From: Pyrrhosoma nymphula
Taxonomy: Eukaryota; Arthropoda; Insecta; Odonata; Coenagrionidae
Direction: 5' to 3'
DNA length: 64,000 bases
NCBI GenBank assembly: GCA_963573305.1
Contig: OY754330.1
Location: forward strand, 21,052,596-21,116,595
A program made the translations under genes and the position numbers. This document shows positions 1 to 12,394 of the stretch, piece after piece; position 1 is the first letter of the stretch; every line of letters starts with the position of its first letter. The notes below the pieces were generated by a model. The model made no database searches and was not told the origin of the DNA. It was given only the letters and a program-made list of their open reading frames with translations.

Positions 1-475
1 GAGTTGTAGAAACAATCTGTTTCATAACTAATCTTCAAGTAGCCATTGTTTCGGTTGTTTGGTCAACTCTCATTTCGCTTAGTAAGCTTATGCATGTTTA
101 TTTTATGCTAATATATGAATTACTTTTGCACGTTATTAGTAGTCAACCTGAGCAGATAAACTCGTCAGTCATCGCTTAGTAACTCTTTTATCAAGTGATT
201 AATTTTCCAAGTGGTGCATCGCGCATCCGCCATCTAGAGAACTTATGGTACTCATAAGTATCAAACTCCATTTTATCGAAACGAATAGGTAATGATGCCA
301 TTTATGAAACCAATAAATGCATCGAATCTTCACGCAATGCATATTGAGCGAATGTTTTTACTTATAGATCTTATTTACTCTATTGGATACATATGCATCG
401 TTTCTGCAACCGGCCATAAGTCGATGAAACGGCAAAATTCACCACAACCCGCGCCGAAAGTTATCGTGGAAGTTG
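1..475. other. Anonymous AT-rich DNA
   Basis: I see no gene, repeat copy or RNA gene here. A 70-codon frame from 292 shows no recognisable motif and runs into the purine island that follows. Confidence 0.6.
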
Positions 476-1255
476 AGGAAGGGGAAAATGAGGGCGCCGT
501 GTGAGAAATAGAGAGAGAGGGAGAGCTAGTTGTATGAAGAGAGGGAAGAAAGATTTGCAGCTGTTCGCGATCCTCCTCACACCGTCGTCGAGGTGACGTC
601 CCAGAGGTTGGCGGAGAGAGTGGTTGACGAGTGGAGAGGAACAAAAAGGATAATAAGCGTCGGTGTAGGCGAGGAGGAGGATGAGATGAAGAAGAAGACC
701 TGCGCCAGACAAATTCACCTCCGCTATAGCGGAAAGACGGGAGGTAGAAGGTGGGGGAGATGGGCTCTGTTCAGTCCCACATCTCTCGACACCCACCCCG
801 CTCCCACCCCCGCCGCTAACCCACGGGGGATGTATAACTCACCTCAAGCCCCTCTTTCTCTCCCTCTCCGACCTAATACGACTCATTTTTTTCCTCGAGT
901 GGAGCGGGCCGCCGCCGTCTGCGGGAGACAGCGCCTTTCTCGACCCGGGACGAGAGAGAGGCATGATGGGGTGCCGGCGGCGGGGACGCGTCGGGGTCGG
1001 GAAGAGACCCGGCATGAGACGCGGGGGTGGCGTGGGCGGAGGAGGCGGTGGGGGCAGAGGGAAATCGGCCCCCGCGAAATGAAAAGGTGGTGGAAGAGTT
1101 GAAAAACCGTCCTCGACGCGGGAATCTCTCCCGCGAGTTTAATTTAATTTTTGGCGCTAGCGAACGAGCGCGTAGGGAAAGGACGGAAGAACGTGGATCT
1201 CGGAAGGGTAGTGGACCGGTGAGGTGCGATGCAAAGGGGGGAATGCTTTGAGGGT
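476..1255. other. GC-rich purine-biased island
   Basis: The plus strand is dominated by G and A in GAGAGG, GGAGG and GGGGTGG-like words, with a short pyrimidine block at about 775-860 (CACCCACCCC type). From 900 to 1130 the tract is strongly CpG-containing (CGCCGCCG, ACGCGTCGG, CGCGGGGG). Overlapping long frames on both strands translate to Arg/Glu/Gly-rich or Ser/Pro-rich low-complexity protein, as expected from purine tracts and not from a gene. An unmethylated CpG island or promoter is possible for the 900-1130 part, but no TATA box, initiator or downstream exon can be tied to it. Confidence 0.65.
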
Positions 1256-3597
1256 AAACAAACTTTGATGAGGCATTCTCAAGAGTCGTCGCTAGAGGGT
1301 TGTCGGTAGGGCAGTGTGCGAGAAAATCAACACAACGCAATGCGACTAATTATAAAATATGAAAGTAGTTTAAGCTGATGAGAAATTAATACAGAATCAT
1401 AAATCGGGACCACCCACAACAGAGGCTCATTTTATAGAACATTTTTGCATTCTCTAAAAATTCCTCGTCTTTCTTTTCTTTCAATCAAACGAAAAATATG
1501 ACACATCCAAGCTCATTTTGTATATTCATTCGTTGTTCTACTCTGCATAAAATAACGTTGGCCACTCAGGGAAAGTATTTAAAGTAGGCCAGCGAGGCGT
1601 TATCAACAAAAATTTGGTTTAATTTTTCAAGCACATTCCAGAAAAAAAGTTGATAGTGATAGAATAAAGAAAAAAGGCCAATATAATATGATAGAAAAAC
1701 TCCATTGAGTGCATCATGTTTCTTAACGATAGTACGACACAAGCAGCTGTAACTCTAACACAGTTGGACTAATTGAAAATGCTGTTTAATCAGGGAAGGA
1801 AGAATACGTTGATTTAATCTCTTTTCAAACTAATTATACCAGATTCACACATATTAATGCGACGCATTGTTTTCGAGAACAAATCGCTTGAACCGTGCTT
1901 TATTCACGGTTTGCTGTCACTCTTGTGCATCACGATGGTATGGGGCCTCGGGATTTCGAATTCCAAAATCAAGTAAACTGGGCAATGTGCATCAAGAATA
2001 GATTTTCTCGCATAAAATTAAAAATAAGCAATTAAACCGAAAATTTTCAACATTCGTTGGGGACGATTCAAACAATAAAAGCGATGAACATCGGGAATAT
2101 GGTCGCTTTGATCGTCCTAAATTTTATTACATCTAAAGTATTTTTCTCAAGAGAAATAAAAAAAGAAGAAAACTGAATTACTTTTTTAATGATTAATATG
2201 ATAACTCAGTTGATTTGGAAAACAAACTGATCCATGCTGGCAATGTAATATACTTGACAGTTTTTCCCTTAGTTAAAATAACTTGGATCCATTGCACAAC
2301 ACAACCTTAAAAAAGTAATTTCAACAAAGCAGGACTGAACGGAAGCACTTATGAAGAAATAGATCAAGCACTGACGGCAATTAAATTGTTTTGCGTGGAA
2401 GAAGCAATATACGTATAGGTCCAACATATGAATTTCCATAATCAATGTTAAAAAAAAATACTGGCTAACCAGGCCATTCTAAAACTTTTCATTCGGGAGG
2501 AAGAAATTGCCTTAATTTCATACGAAAAAAAACGGAAATATTAAATAGAGGATACCTAATAGGAAATATATGTGACGCATTCGTATTCACACACCATATA
2601 AATATAGAGAGAGCCAGTGTACCTGCATATTCAATGTAAAAGAAACACTCGATGAAGGGCTGTATATCTGTACCCTCTCGGCGTGAACAGATACTATAAT
2701 TAAAGCTGAGGGAAGTTCATAAATCTCGGGTTTGAAGCGAAGCCACCGGCATGGAGCTAGTAGTATCTAGATGTTCGTGCACAGAGCTTAATCACAAAAC
2801 CCGGCAGCGGAGAAAAAAGAACGGCGCTTCAAGGAATATTAAGCTGTAAGAGCAATTTGTTCGGATGTTGGCAAACTCGCACCGATGGAACGAACGAGGC
2901 AGAACATGTACCACCTCTTAAAACATGGGCGATCCGAAACTAGACGTCAAAAACTAGGTCACGGGTTTGATAACGTCTAAGCCGCGAGCAAGTGTGTGTC
3001 GCAGTAGAGGATAAATTGATTATTCGGATTATAAACAATGCGTCAGGCGGGAGATACAGTTCATTCACCGGGATGAGCGCGTCGTTAAACATTTACAAAG
3101 TCCTCATTTTTAACGGCTCAACGCTTTGATCTCTCAAAGAAGAGATAACTCTTTTGTCAGAATTCGCCGCCAGTGTAGTGAGCAAAAATGACGAGAGAGG
3201 AATTGCAGTGCCCAGTGCTTGCAGTTATTAACCCAATTTGTTTGGGAACGATAGGCAAAAACTAGTGATGGATTAAATGTATTCATGTTATATCAAAAAC
3301 ATTTAAAGGGAAGTAATTAAAAGGAGAATGTTTGCATCTTCACCAATCGCACTTGCAGTTATTAACCCAGTTTACGTTGAAATACTAGGGTGATGTTACA
3401 GAATGAATGGTACAAGAGGGGATACTCGGTGTGAGAAAAATACTATTTCCATCGAAACAAATAGATAATTCATTTAAAAATAATAGATACCGAATAATAG
3501 CATTTTGGGTAAATGTAAAAACAGTTTTCTTGAACTATTTAAAGCAGAAAGCAAACAAAAAAGAGTGCCTAACTATCGCGCCTCAGGACGGAATAAT
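1256..3597. other. Anonymous AT-rich DNA
   Basis: About 2.3 kb with no long open frame and no recognisable repeat family. Only short A or T runs and isolated palindromes are visible. Confidence 0.6.
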
Positions 3598-3985
3598 CTG
3601 GGGATCGTGTTGGTGTGGAGGCTGGAGTACGGGCTTCCCATTCTGAGCGTCCGGGTTCGAATCTCGGCGGTGGCATAGATTTTTCATAGGAATCTTGATC
3701 CGTACGTGGGTCCTATGCAGAGATCACTCACTTTAAGTAAAGGAAATTTAAATAATTTATACAGAATAATTTAAAACACTTTAAGTAATGCTCCATGTGT
3801 CGAAGGGGACCTTAAACTGTGGACCCCTTGGCGCCTTTCGTTAAGAGCAGGCTAATGCCGACGTCGGGTTTCTCTCCGCCCATCCTTTCATTACAAATAA
3901 TCACTCTCTAAGCAACCAGCACACCCATACTCCATGGCGCAAATGACCATAGCTTTCGGTTGCCTCCCCCTAATAACCAACGTGA
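3598..3985 (+). mobile_element. tRNA-derived SINE (copy 1, uninterrupted)
   Basis: The 5' part resembles a tRNA gene promoter. An A-box-like stretch (GTGTGGAGGCTGGAGTA, about 3611-3630) is followed at normal spacing by a good B box (GGGTTCGAATCTC, about 3652-3664). The body then runs through GGACCCCTTGGCGCC (about 3820-3834) and GAGCAGGCTAATGCCGA (about 3845-3861), ending in a CCTCCCCCTAATAACCA tail (3964-3979). The same blocks occur in the same order at 44367-45180, which shows a dispersed family and not a single tRNA gene. The anticodon arm does not fold as a functional tRNA. Transcription by RNA polymerase III from the internal promoter is inferred from the class. Ends are approximate because no target duplication was found. 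Confidence 0.75.
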
Positions 3986-6204
3986 AAAACATCCTTAAAT
4001 GTCTCAATGCTTATTTAAAGTCACTTTCGCGCCTCTTTAATTGAGACGTATATCAAGAAATACGATTCTTTTGCGATCTTCGATCTCTATGTCTTAGATA
4101 AAACTATTGTTATTCAAGGAAGGATATGAATCCGAGGATATTTTCAGCATTTAAAAATAGCCTAAAACGTATTGCAGAAACTCGCAATTTTTGTGACCGC
4201 TGGTGCGAGACCTCCTCTCAACATGCAAGAAATTGCCGCGAGGGTAAAAGGCAGAAAATGCAAAAAGTCAGAGAATAAGTAATGTGATATGACAGATAAA
4301 GGGAATAAAAAAGACCATCAATTACTTTGGATGCAGACGTAGTCACGTTTTTCGAGTTCATATATGAATTCGTCATAATTAATACAAACCTCACGCAATT
4401 CTTGGCTGTAAAATCTTTTTAAACTGTGGACATTGTTTTACTGAACTTCTCTCTTTACAAAATTTTACGGCGATGAGCCGGTACCCTATTACATACCCTA
4501 CCAGTCCAATTAACTTCAAACGTTCTTTTAAAGGCATCAAAGATGAATTCAATTTCTTAATCTGATATTGAAAACGGCGTCAGAGATAAAAACTACGATA
4601 AAATACGAAATTCCATTTGAGGAAATTAACTGTTATGCTGGCTGATAATGATAGATTATAGGTTGTGCGTGGGTACGATTGCTATTCAGTAAACTTTCTC
4701 CCGGGTGTGGGATACACTGGAGCCCAGTGCACGAAGAAATTAAAGGGTTGGTTTGATTGGAGTTGCCTTCGCCGCCCTGCTTGGCGGTTTCCACGTTTAA
4801 TTAAAAGTTATCTCGCAAAGTTCCTGGATGTCGCGGCCGGCGTTGTGTTGGCGGCTGCGCGCAGCCTCCATGTTTGCCATCCGCTGCAGCGCTGGATGCA
4901 GCACGACCCAGAGAGCAAGGAGGATCCATCCCGTTCGTCAGGGGAGTGGATGAGGCGTGAAAAAAAATATCAAGTTAGCCAGCGCTTATTTTTAAATAGA
5001 GCCTGCATTTAGTTTCGAATAAAATGTTATTTGAATCACTTTTCTTAAAATTTAAAAACACACCTGGAATGGGAAATATTTTAAGAAAAAATGAGATTTT
5101 GACGATCAGCTATACTTAAGAACTTCAAGATAATAAGCAACTGGCACCATATACGCGATCGATGTCATATTGCCATCAGAGGAATTGAGCACGCCATTAA
5201 TTGCTAAATTTCCTGACTATTGAGTGGAAACAGGCTGAAAAATCACAGTGAAGTTACTTAGCCGTTAGGTTTGAAAAAATATTTTTATTGGTATCTACCA
5301 GAAATTAAATTGCTAATTTTATAGTAAAACTAAAAAAAGAATATGATGGAAATCAAACGAACGATTTTTGAAAAACTTTTTCGATGAAAAAAAGCAGTTT
5401 AAATGCTACGAATTAATGTCTATCTTATACATACAAGAGATAACTCTTTCATTAATGAAAACTCTTAATGAGTTTAGGTACTCTAAGTTTCTGTGCAAAC
5501 TATTGCCGTTGCACCGGTTGTATAATCACGTAATTGATTTATTGCAAATCTAATCGTATAATATAGTCTACTCAGGATTTTATTCTTACTTCATCAACCA
5601 TGATCTCAAAGGAAAGAATTTGGAAGTTTATAACTGCAACTTTTGCATGCCTGAACGAACATTCTATTGACTTGCATGTCCAGAAGTAAATTAAAAATTG
5701 AAAATGAATGTATAGTTTAAAGACAAAGCCAAAGCTTATGAGATACATTAACCCAATTCATTCATACATACATTGGCAAAATTAAAAATGTATCGGAAAA
5801 GTCACCATTTTTTTCTGAATTACCGTGAACGCACTTCGTCGGCTAATGCATTTTCGCACGTACTTCCTGTCAATTGCAGTCAGGGGCAACAGCTCTAAAG
5901 GGACAAATTGTTCAATTACCCATCCAACTTCGAGGCGATCATTTCGATCGTGGCAGGTCGTCGTTAGAAATTCACCTCCGCATTCTTCGACGCTGCATTC
6001 AGCACCTCGCAAATTCACGAGAGAAATCAAGAATAATTTAAAAAATTTCGCGAACTCACCGTTCTCGATGAACTCTGGCTCAACGTAAGAGCTTAGTCGA
6101 TAAGGACAGAGTCCATAATTTTTTATCGGAGAAGGAGTTCTTGGTCGATAAATCGAGGAGAACTTGAAGGAGGGTAGTTGGTGGAATGATGCGGTGCATA
6201 AGCT
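3986..6204. other. Anonymous DNA with one GC-richer open frame
   Basis: Mostly AT-rich. An open frame of 115 codons on the plus strand (4665-5012) covers a GC-richer stretch (CGCGGCCGGCG, GGCGGCTGCGCGC at about 4830-4865). Its product has no motif I recognise and there is no upstream partner exon, so I do not call it a gene. The 5820-6090 region is open on both strands without family resemblance. Confidence 0.5.
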
Positions 6205-6560
6205 TCCGGGTGCACTCCTACGGGTGCACCAAGGTAGGAGGAAGAGAACAGAAGGAGAGGACGAAGGTGGATGCCGGGAGCAATTTTTTCTGTCCCATAT
6301 TTTTTGGAACGGAGATAAAAAAATATCCATTTAAGTCAAGAAGGAGACAATATGGAGGAGGAGGACAAGGCGACGCGGGTTGGGGAAGAGGAGGGAAAGG
6401 AAATGGCGGAGGAGAATGTCTTCTGGGCAATAAAGCAGCTGCAATACGAGCTTTGGGGGAACTAAAGTCTTGGAATGGGGGCAAGAAAAAGAAGGTCGAG
6501 GCGGAGAAGAAGTGACGTTTCTCAGATGGCAGGGTGTGAGCGAAAGAGAAAGGGAACGCA
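6205..6560. other. Purine-biased island
   Basis: The plus strand is GA-rich (GGAGGAGGAGGACAAGG, GGGGAAGAGGAGGG). Open frames on both strands are Gly/Lys-rich or Pro/Phe/Ser-rich shadows of this composition. One small local inverted motif is visible at about 6206-6230 (CGGGTGCACTCCTACGGGTGCACC). Confidence 0.6.
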
Positions 6561-7664
6561 AACGTCATCCGACTTACGTGCTAACAAACAGTACGTAATT
6601 CATTAGCGAGGAAATTTCTAACCAGAGAATAATGAAAATGAAAACTGATGATCATTGTCTTCAGACTAAGATATAACAGCGCTTTTAATTCAATAAGAAA
6701 TATAAGCATCATAATTGATTTCAGGGTAAATTTGAAAAACCCTAAAGAAAATCGGCTTTCTAAGATTTATTGTTCGGGTTTAGCGCGGGTCTTCCATTAT
6801 ATCAGGTATTACGATACTGGCGACGTTTTGATGACAACTTCAGTCATTGTCCTCGGGGCATTAGGCTACCAACGTTCCTTCTATTTCATTTTATCCAAGT
6901 TGAAGACTAATGATAAAGAACTCAACTCTTTAAGCTACTCTTATAACTTCATATTTTTCCAATAGTTTGCAGCAAAACAAAATTTTTCAACGTAATCAAT
7001 CATAAAGTAGGATTAAATATATTTGAATAGACACATTAAATTGAAAGTTTATTGCACCTAATTTAATTGATAAATTTTCGAGTTCAATTTTCCCTTCGTT
7101 TTATCATACGTTTTGAGAATCTTTTATGAAGGTTTTATTAGTGACTGAAAGAAAGTTATTTTTTTAGTTAGCCGATTAAATTTTCCAGGCTAGTTCACAG
7201 ACACCTTCATCAAAGTAACGTAGAAACTAATCAAGCACTGTCATTTGATATACCTTACATGTATCTCATAGAAAAATATGTGCAAAAAATATGGCACATT
7301 AGAAACAAAAAATGTTCTATTTTTGTTCATTCACTTTGCCATTAAATTCAGTAGATTAAATCCAAGGTTTGAAAAATCGAAATTTCTGCCTTTGCTGGAA
7401 TTAAATTTTTAATCAGAAATAAAAGAACGAGACCTATTCATTTTGCACCGAGCAAACTTTTTCAAAAGTTTTTTTTTAAATATTTCGTAATTAAAAAACA
7501 AATTGCGAGGCGGATAATTCCAAAAACTCGGCAAAGTGACAGTAAAACGAGAGCTTTGTTTACCCTTTCCCAACTCGGCGTCCTGTCTCAAGCAAAGCCT
7601 TTTCTCAAAGTATAAGACCCAGAATGCTCTACTTTCGCGAGCATGGAAGGGTCGGTGAGTAGCT
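6561..7664. other. Anonymous AT-rich DNA
   Basis: No recognisable gene or repeat. The 105-codon frame at 6648-6965 has no motif I can assign. Confidence 0.55.
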
Positions 7665-8120
7665 TCTGCTTCACGAGAGATAAGACGGGACGGAGAGAGA
7701 GAGGGCGATGGGAGACTGAAGGAAGCGTGCACGCCCCATGGGAGAGGAATGGAGAGAGATGAGGGCAAGAGATGGAGGGATGCTGCGACTGGAGCAGATG
7801 GAGACGTGAATGGACAATAGGCGCGGGTAAAGGTGGGGGAGACGGAGGGGGCGGGGGACGCTAGACGTCCGTGCCGACTCTAGGGACGGATTTCCGGATC
7901 TCCTCCACTCTCTCTTTCTTGCATCGCTCGCTCGATGAGAGGGAATAAAAAAAATGAAACGAGAGAGAAATAGAAGCTGGGGAATGACCCACTCTTTCGT
8001 GCAAATGGCTTCCTCGCCACGCGGAGGGATAAACAGGGGCCGACTCCGAGCTTCTGTCCTCTGCTTCACAATCTCTCAATCTTTCGCGAGGGATCTGAGG
8101 ACGCCAATCCGCGAGGATGG
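7665..8120. other. Purine-biased island
   Basis: The plus strand is rich in GAGAGAGAGGG, GGAGAGGAATGGAGAGAG and GGGGGAGACGGAGGGGGCGGGG words. It includes a short GA repeat at about 7697-7707. The overlapping minus-strand frames of over 100 codons are Ser/Pro/Arg low-complexity artefacts. Confidence 0.6.
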
Positions 8121-8247
8121 AGGGAGAGTATGCATTCGAATGGAGAATAGAGTGCAAGTTTCGAGAGCCTTTGTCGACGAAAGATGACATACTAAGAATT
8201 GGGCTTTCAGATTAAATGAAATGAATCGGTTACTCAAAACACGTTGG

Positions 8248-8248
<1 letters not shown>

Positions 8249-8273
<25 letters not shown>
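8249..8273. repeat. TA dinucleotide microsatellite, tract 1
   Basis: An uninterrupted run of about twelve TA units, the first of four within 580 bp. Confidence 0.95.
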
Positions 8274-8278
<5 letters not shown>

Positions 8279-8394
8279 CAACTTAGATCTAAGAAAAGTG
8301 CACAAACTCAATAATGGAGCAACAAATATAATGTTCTACTTATAATGCTCCTGAATGATTTTGGCCATGAATACGTATAGGAACAGTAGTGCTC

Positions 8395-8402
<8 letters not shown>

Positions 8403-8464
<62 letters not shown>
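8403..8464. repeat. TA dinucleotide microsatellite, tract 2
   Basis: About 31 uninterrupted TA units ending directly at the hairpin insert at 8465-8535. Confidence 0.95.
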
Positions 8465-8467
<3 letters not shown>

Positions 8468-8530
8468 TAAAACTTACATGAGGTAGGAGAAAGATCTCTC
8501 TATTTTTATCTCTTTCTCCTAACTCCTGTA

Positions 8531-8535
<5 letters not shown>
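8465..8535. repeat. Short hairpin unit between two TA tracts
   Basis: Arms at about 8470-8494 and 8511-8535 are complementary over 25 bases with two mismatches (AAACTTACA.GAG.TAGGAGAAAGA pattern), with a loop of about 16 bases. Because TA repeats continue on both sides, the whole 8403-8624 block can fold as one long cruciform. It could be a miniature element inserted at TA, or a slipped-strand product of the microsatellite. Confidence 0.8.

Positions 8536-8624
<89 letters not shown>
8536..8624. repeat. TA dinucleotide microsatellite, tract 3
   Basis: About 45 uninterrupted TA units following the hairpin, the longest pure tract in the window. Confidence 0.95.
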
Positions 8625-8626
<2 letters not shown>

Positions 8627-8755
8627 CAATAAGGAGTCACAGGCGTGACAGGTAAAAACATAGTGACACAAACAAAAGAAACTCACACGAATGGTTGTTT
8701 AATTTTCGACAGCAATCAACTGTCTTCTTCCGAACTGGAGAGAGTACTGGATGCA

Positions 8756-8756
<1 letters not shown>

Positions 8757-8819
<63 letters not shown>

Positions 8820-8826
8820 TATATAA
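8757..8826. repeat. TA dinucleotide microsatellite, tract 4
   Basis: About 30 TA units with one G interruption near the end (TATAGTATATA). It lies 130 bp after tract 3. The open frame that crosses it encodes a Tyr/Ile repeat and is not a gene. Confidence 0.95.
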
Positions 8827-11518
8827 GTCGTGTAGTATATACATCAATTTTCTATCCGGCCGCCACCGAGACTATATCGGGGAGATCCTACTGAAGGAAT
8901 CCTGAAAATACCAAGACTTCATGGTACCTATCCCACGGACTCGTTTGCATTTTAAATATTTTTTTGTAATATAAATGTTCCTGCTGGAAGTCAATTCCAT
9001 CTTAGGCTGTCATTTCATTTTGTTCCACTCCGTCTACCTGCCTCTGTCAGTTCAATCGCGACGACGAATTCACATTGATTTGCCTAGCAAACAAACAATC
9101 TATAAATTATAACGTTATTTATGGAAGCTTAGAGACGATATTTCATCTTGAAAAAGATGAAAATATCGAACAAGTTCTTAAGATTAGCGATTATTGAATT
9201 CAGAAAACTTGAACTCGCAATACCCAATTTTATTACTAGCCACCATTCACTCACTGAGTAGTCAATATATACTCATCGCAATTAGGGAAATGATAGCTCA
9301 GAGGTACCAAAGCTGAAAAAACTTTAGTGTAAGGGAAGAAAGCAAAATATGACGAATTTTTCTCGAAAAACAATAAAACGAATAAAAAGTGTCAAATGGA
9401 TAATTTCAACATATTTGAATGCTGATTCCTAGGATGGTTTACCGCGAAGTGCACCATTAGGGATTAAATTTCTTTTGAGAAGCCATTCTTAATCCTAAAA
9501 GCTCTTAGGGAACATGCTCCAAAATTCGTTTTCCCCCGTGGAACATATTAGGTCACTTAATTTACATTTCAGACAAGGACATTAAACACTCGGTATATTC
9601 CACTCCACTCACCGTTTTTGTTTGCTCTTTCCATATTCGGTACCGGGGAGAAGCGAAGAAAAATATAACTTTCGACTGGAATAATTAAAATCGCCGCCAT
9701 TAGTTACATGAGTCGACGAAATTGCCTTCCGCAAAATTTGAGCGCAATGTTGGGGGAAGGAAGTGCAAACTTAATTTGCATCGATCGAACACAGACCCCG
9801 GGAAAACGGCTCATGGACCACTTTCTGGCGTCGGCCTCAAATTTTATCGCGTTAATTGACGACAGGCATCACATGTACCTATGAGAGAAACTGAAGTTAA
9901 TGGCAGAGTGTTTTTGAATTCAAAAAGCAAACATGGACGTTTAGTACATGTTTGCATGAGACTTAGTTTTCTAAAGATGTCCACTAATATTGAAGCCCGT
10001 CCCACATGCATCACCGGATCTCTTAGCATCATGTAACCAGTGGCATCTTTTTTTCTCTTTCATTTAAAAAAAATAACACTGAGAAAACGGAGTGGGAGTT
10101 ATATTCAGCCATAGCCGCAAGTTAAAAATGTTACAAAAAACTTGATATTAATATCATTTGTTGCCGCGTAGGGATCTCACTTCTTCACTTAAAATACCAA
10201 GTCAAGATAAAAAATTATATGCTCATTTTAAATTGAGCAGCTTATGGATGACGAGGCAGATGATTAAAATTTTATTTCATCAAATTAAAATAGGAGCTCT
10301 TAACAAAACCAATGAAAGAATATTACATCTTGGGGATGAAAACGGAGGGAACAAGTTAATTACATTTTTATAAATGAATCCAAGTTCCTAAAAAGAGTGC
10401 TGGAGTTCATTTCAGTGATGGAATTTACGGCACTCTTTCAATATTTTTTTCTAATCATTTGTTGCCTCTCGAAAAGCGTAGCGCGTTTTTACTGTAAAAA
10501 CAGATGAGGCCTTCTGAAAAATGAGTAAAAAAGTGACTGCGTTCAGCATGTTTACCTTGTGGTCGTTGTATTTTTTTATTTGACGTAAATCCTCCCAAAC
10601 ATCGTACTCTCAATTTTATATTTTGTATGCCACAATATTCCCTAACACAGAGGTATTATTTTATCTTTTTAAAGCCAGTCTTTTTTCTAGAAATGCCTCC
10701 CTAATGTTCCCCAAATCTTCATGAACAAAATTCAAATAGGCGGATTAAACGCAGTCACATAACGTTTTTCCAGAAAAATGGAACTGGATGCCTTTGGTGC
10801 AGATCAACATTTAGCGATTCCCCGAAGAATAATTGAAATGGCGCACAGAAATGATGAACTAGGTAATCGAATGATCAATGAAACATGATGCAAATGTCAT
10901 GAAGATAGAATTTACAACGAAAGGCAAGGAATTTATCCCGACCTAACGGACCAGCATTTATTTATCTATTATTGACTTGCCTCAAATGTGAAAATTGAGT
11001 AGAAATTCGCGGCACAAAGAATCAATATGTAAAACGAGTAATGGGAAAGGACAACAGACATTTCTGGCAGCTTACTTGGGAATGCACTCGGAATGAATTC
11101 GAAGGATTTGGGTTCGAATAAACACCTAGTCGGTTCACACATGCTAAGAGAATTTTGCAAATTTATGTATTTCCTCCGCTAATGACTTAGTAGGAGTAAC
11201 TAAAGCCGCTATGCCGATGTCAATTGTTGAAACAGTGGCTTTAACCTCGTGGATCGTGGCGTCATGCGCATGGATACGAGTACGCACTTCCTAGCATTAA
11301 ATGCTCAGTACCTCGCGAGAGACTTACAACATTCATATTTGTAGAGGACACCCGGGAAGCGGAATGGGGAAGGCATTTGACGTGGGTTCTGGGCGAAATC
11401 GTTCGCATTACGGTCCAGCCGAATAATTTTTTCGTTGCAAAATTCGCAAAATGTGCAGTACTAAACGTTGGCTTTTGGCCACCGTGAGGTATTTAAAACT
11501 GTGAGGAGAAGAAGGAAA
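8827..11518. other. Anonymous AT-rich DNA
   Basis: No gene or family repeat recognised. A small imperfect hairpin lies at 9136-9168 (CGATATTTCATCTT against AAGATGAAAATATCG). Short open frames at 9844-10032 and 10158-10373 have no recognisable motifs. Confidence 0.6.
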
Positions 11519-11960
11519 TTAAATTTTGTTACACGGACATAAAACGCGCAAAGGGAATGCACGCGCGACACAGAAGAATTCGCATACAAGACACTTGTGC
11601 GTCCCATTATAGAGTATGGGGCCGCGGTGTGGGACCTATATCTTTCGGGGCAGATAAAAACATTATAAAAGGTCCAAAGGAGGGCGGAAAAATTTGTAGT
11701 GGGAAATTATAACAGAGAAGCTAGTTTTAGTGCAATTATCGCTGAATTAGGATTGGAATCGCTGAGAGAGAGGAGGAATATCTCACGGCTGAAGGACATA
11801 TATTAAGCATTTTTGGGGAAACTGCCTCGGTGGATATCACAGGGAGGGTAAGATATCAAACTTACTTCTCTAGGAAGGACCATGGGTACAAAATCAGGCC
11901 CCCAAACAGAGAAGTAACGGGGGGAAATTCTTCTCTTTGAACAGAGGGGTGGATGCATAG
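11519..11960 (+). pseudogene. Degenerate CR1/Jockey-type LINE reverse-transcriptase C-terminus
   Basis: In the frame through 11576 the plus strand reads YKTLVRPIIEYGAAVWDL, then a stop, KVQRRAEKFVVGNY, AELGLESLRERR and RLKDIY followed by another stop. This is the usual order of the region downstream of the RT catalytic core in CR1/Jockey/L2-like non-LTR retrotransposons: VRP.lEY..vWdP, then QRrAarFV, then LGwe.L..RR. At least two in-frame stops, and frame changes after about 11815, show it is dead. The catalytic YxDD region and the endonuclease are absent, so this is a 5'-truncated copy. The stretch 11815-11940 (DHGYKIRPPNRE in another frame) probably continues the C-terminus. No intact 3' TGTAGA tail was found before the foldback element at 12040. 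Confidence 0.8.
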
Positions 11961-12039
11961 CTTAGATGCAAATGTTTTCAATCCATTACAAATAATGTCA
12001 GATACTTCGCAAAAAGACTGAAATTGGATTCAACGCTCT

Positions 12040-12198
12040 ATGTCCATTTTAAATAAAACAAAGTTGGTAACTCGTAATGCCATTCTCAAGGACCTTGAGA
12101 ATGGCATTACGTGCCGAAACCTTGGTCGGTGTTGTATTTTGTGGTTGATAATATACTGTGTGGAAATTTACCAACTTTGTTTTATTTAAAATGGACAT
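12040..12198. mobile_element. Foldback element 1 with perfect nested palindromes
   Basis: The outer arms 12040-12070 and 12168-12198 are perfect 31-bp inverted repeats (ATGTCCATTTTAAATAAAAC at the left end). Inside lies a perfect palindrome, 12074-12110, with 18-bp arms and a one-base centre (GTAATGCCATTCTCAAGG A). Between palindrome and right arm is GCCGAAACCTTGGTCGGTGT, a variant of the GAAACCGGTCG core seen in the elements at 34621 and 49411. No coding capacity. Probably a non-autonomous foldback or MITE; the superfamily cannot be assigned because no clear target duplication is visible. Confidence 0.8.
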
Positions 12199-12394
12199 CA
12201 AGTATTTCCACAATGTTAAGCCTGATACGCTTTTATATGTTTCATCGCTCTATTTGATGACATGTATTTGTATTGTTTTTTTTAAGAATATGTTATATGT
12301 AATACCTTTAAATGTATTTTTAAGCTATCACCTGACCATAGCGTCAACTTGTAACTGTATTACCTATAATAATTATAATAAAAAGGAGATGACG
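12199..12394. other. Short AT-rich linker
   Basis: AT-rich DNA between the foldback element and the next purine island. An open frame starting inside the foldback arm (12158) is an artefact. Confidence 0.6.

Noticed and set aside
900..1130. CpG-island promoter of a nearby gene
   Set aside because: CpG-rich, but no initiator, TATA or downstream exon can be recognised in the window; kept only as a purine island.
3606..3680. tRNA gene with good B box
   Set aside because: The anticodon and acceptor arms do not pair and the sequence continues into a body shared with 44367-45183, so it is a SINE head.
8645..8905. 86-codon frame across TA tract 4
   Set aside because: The middle is a Tyr/Ile repeat from the microsatellite; no coding evidence.
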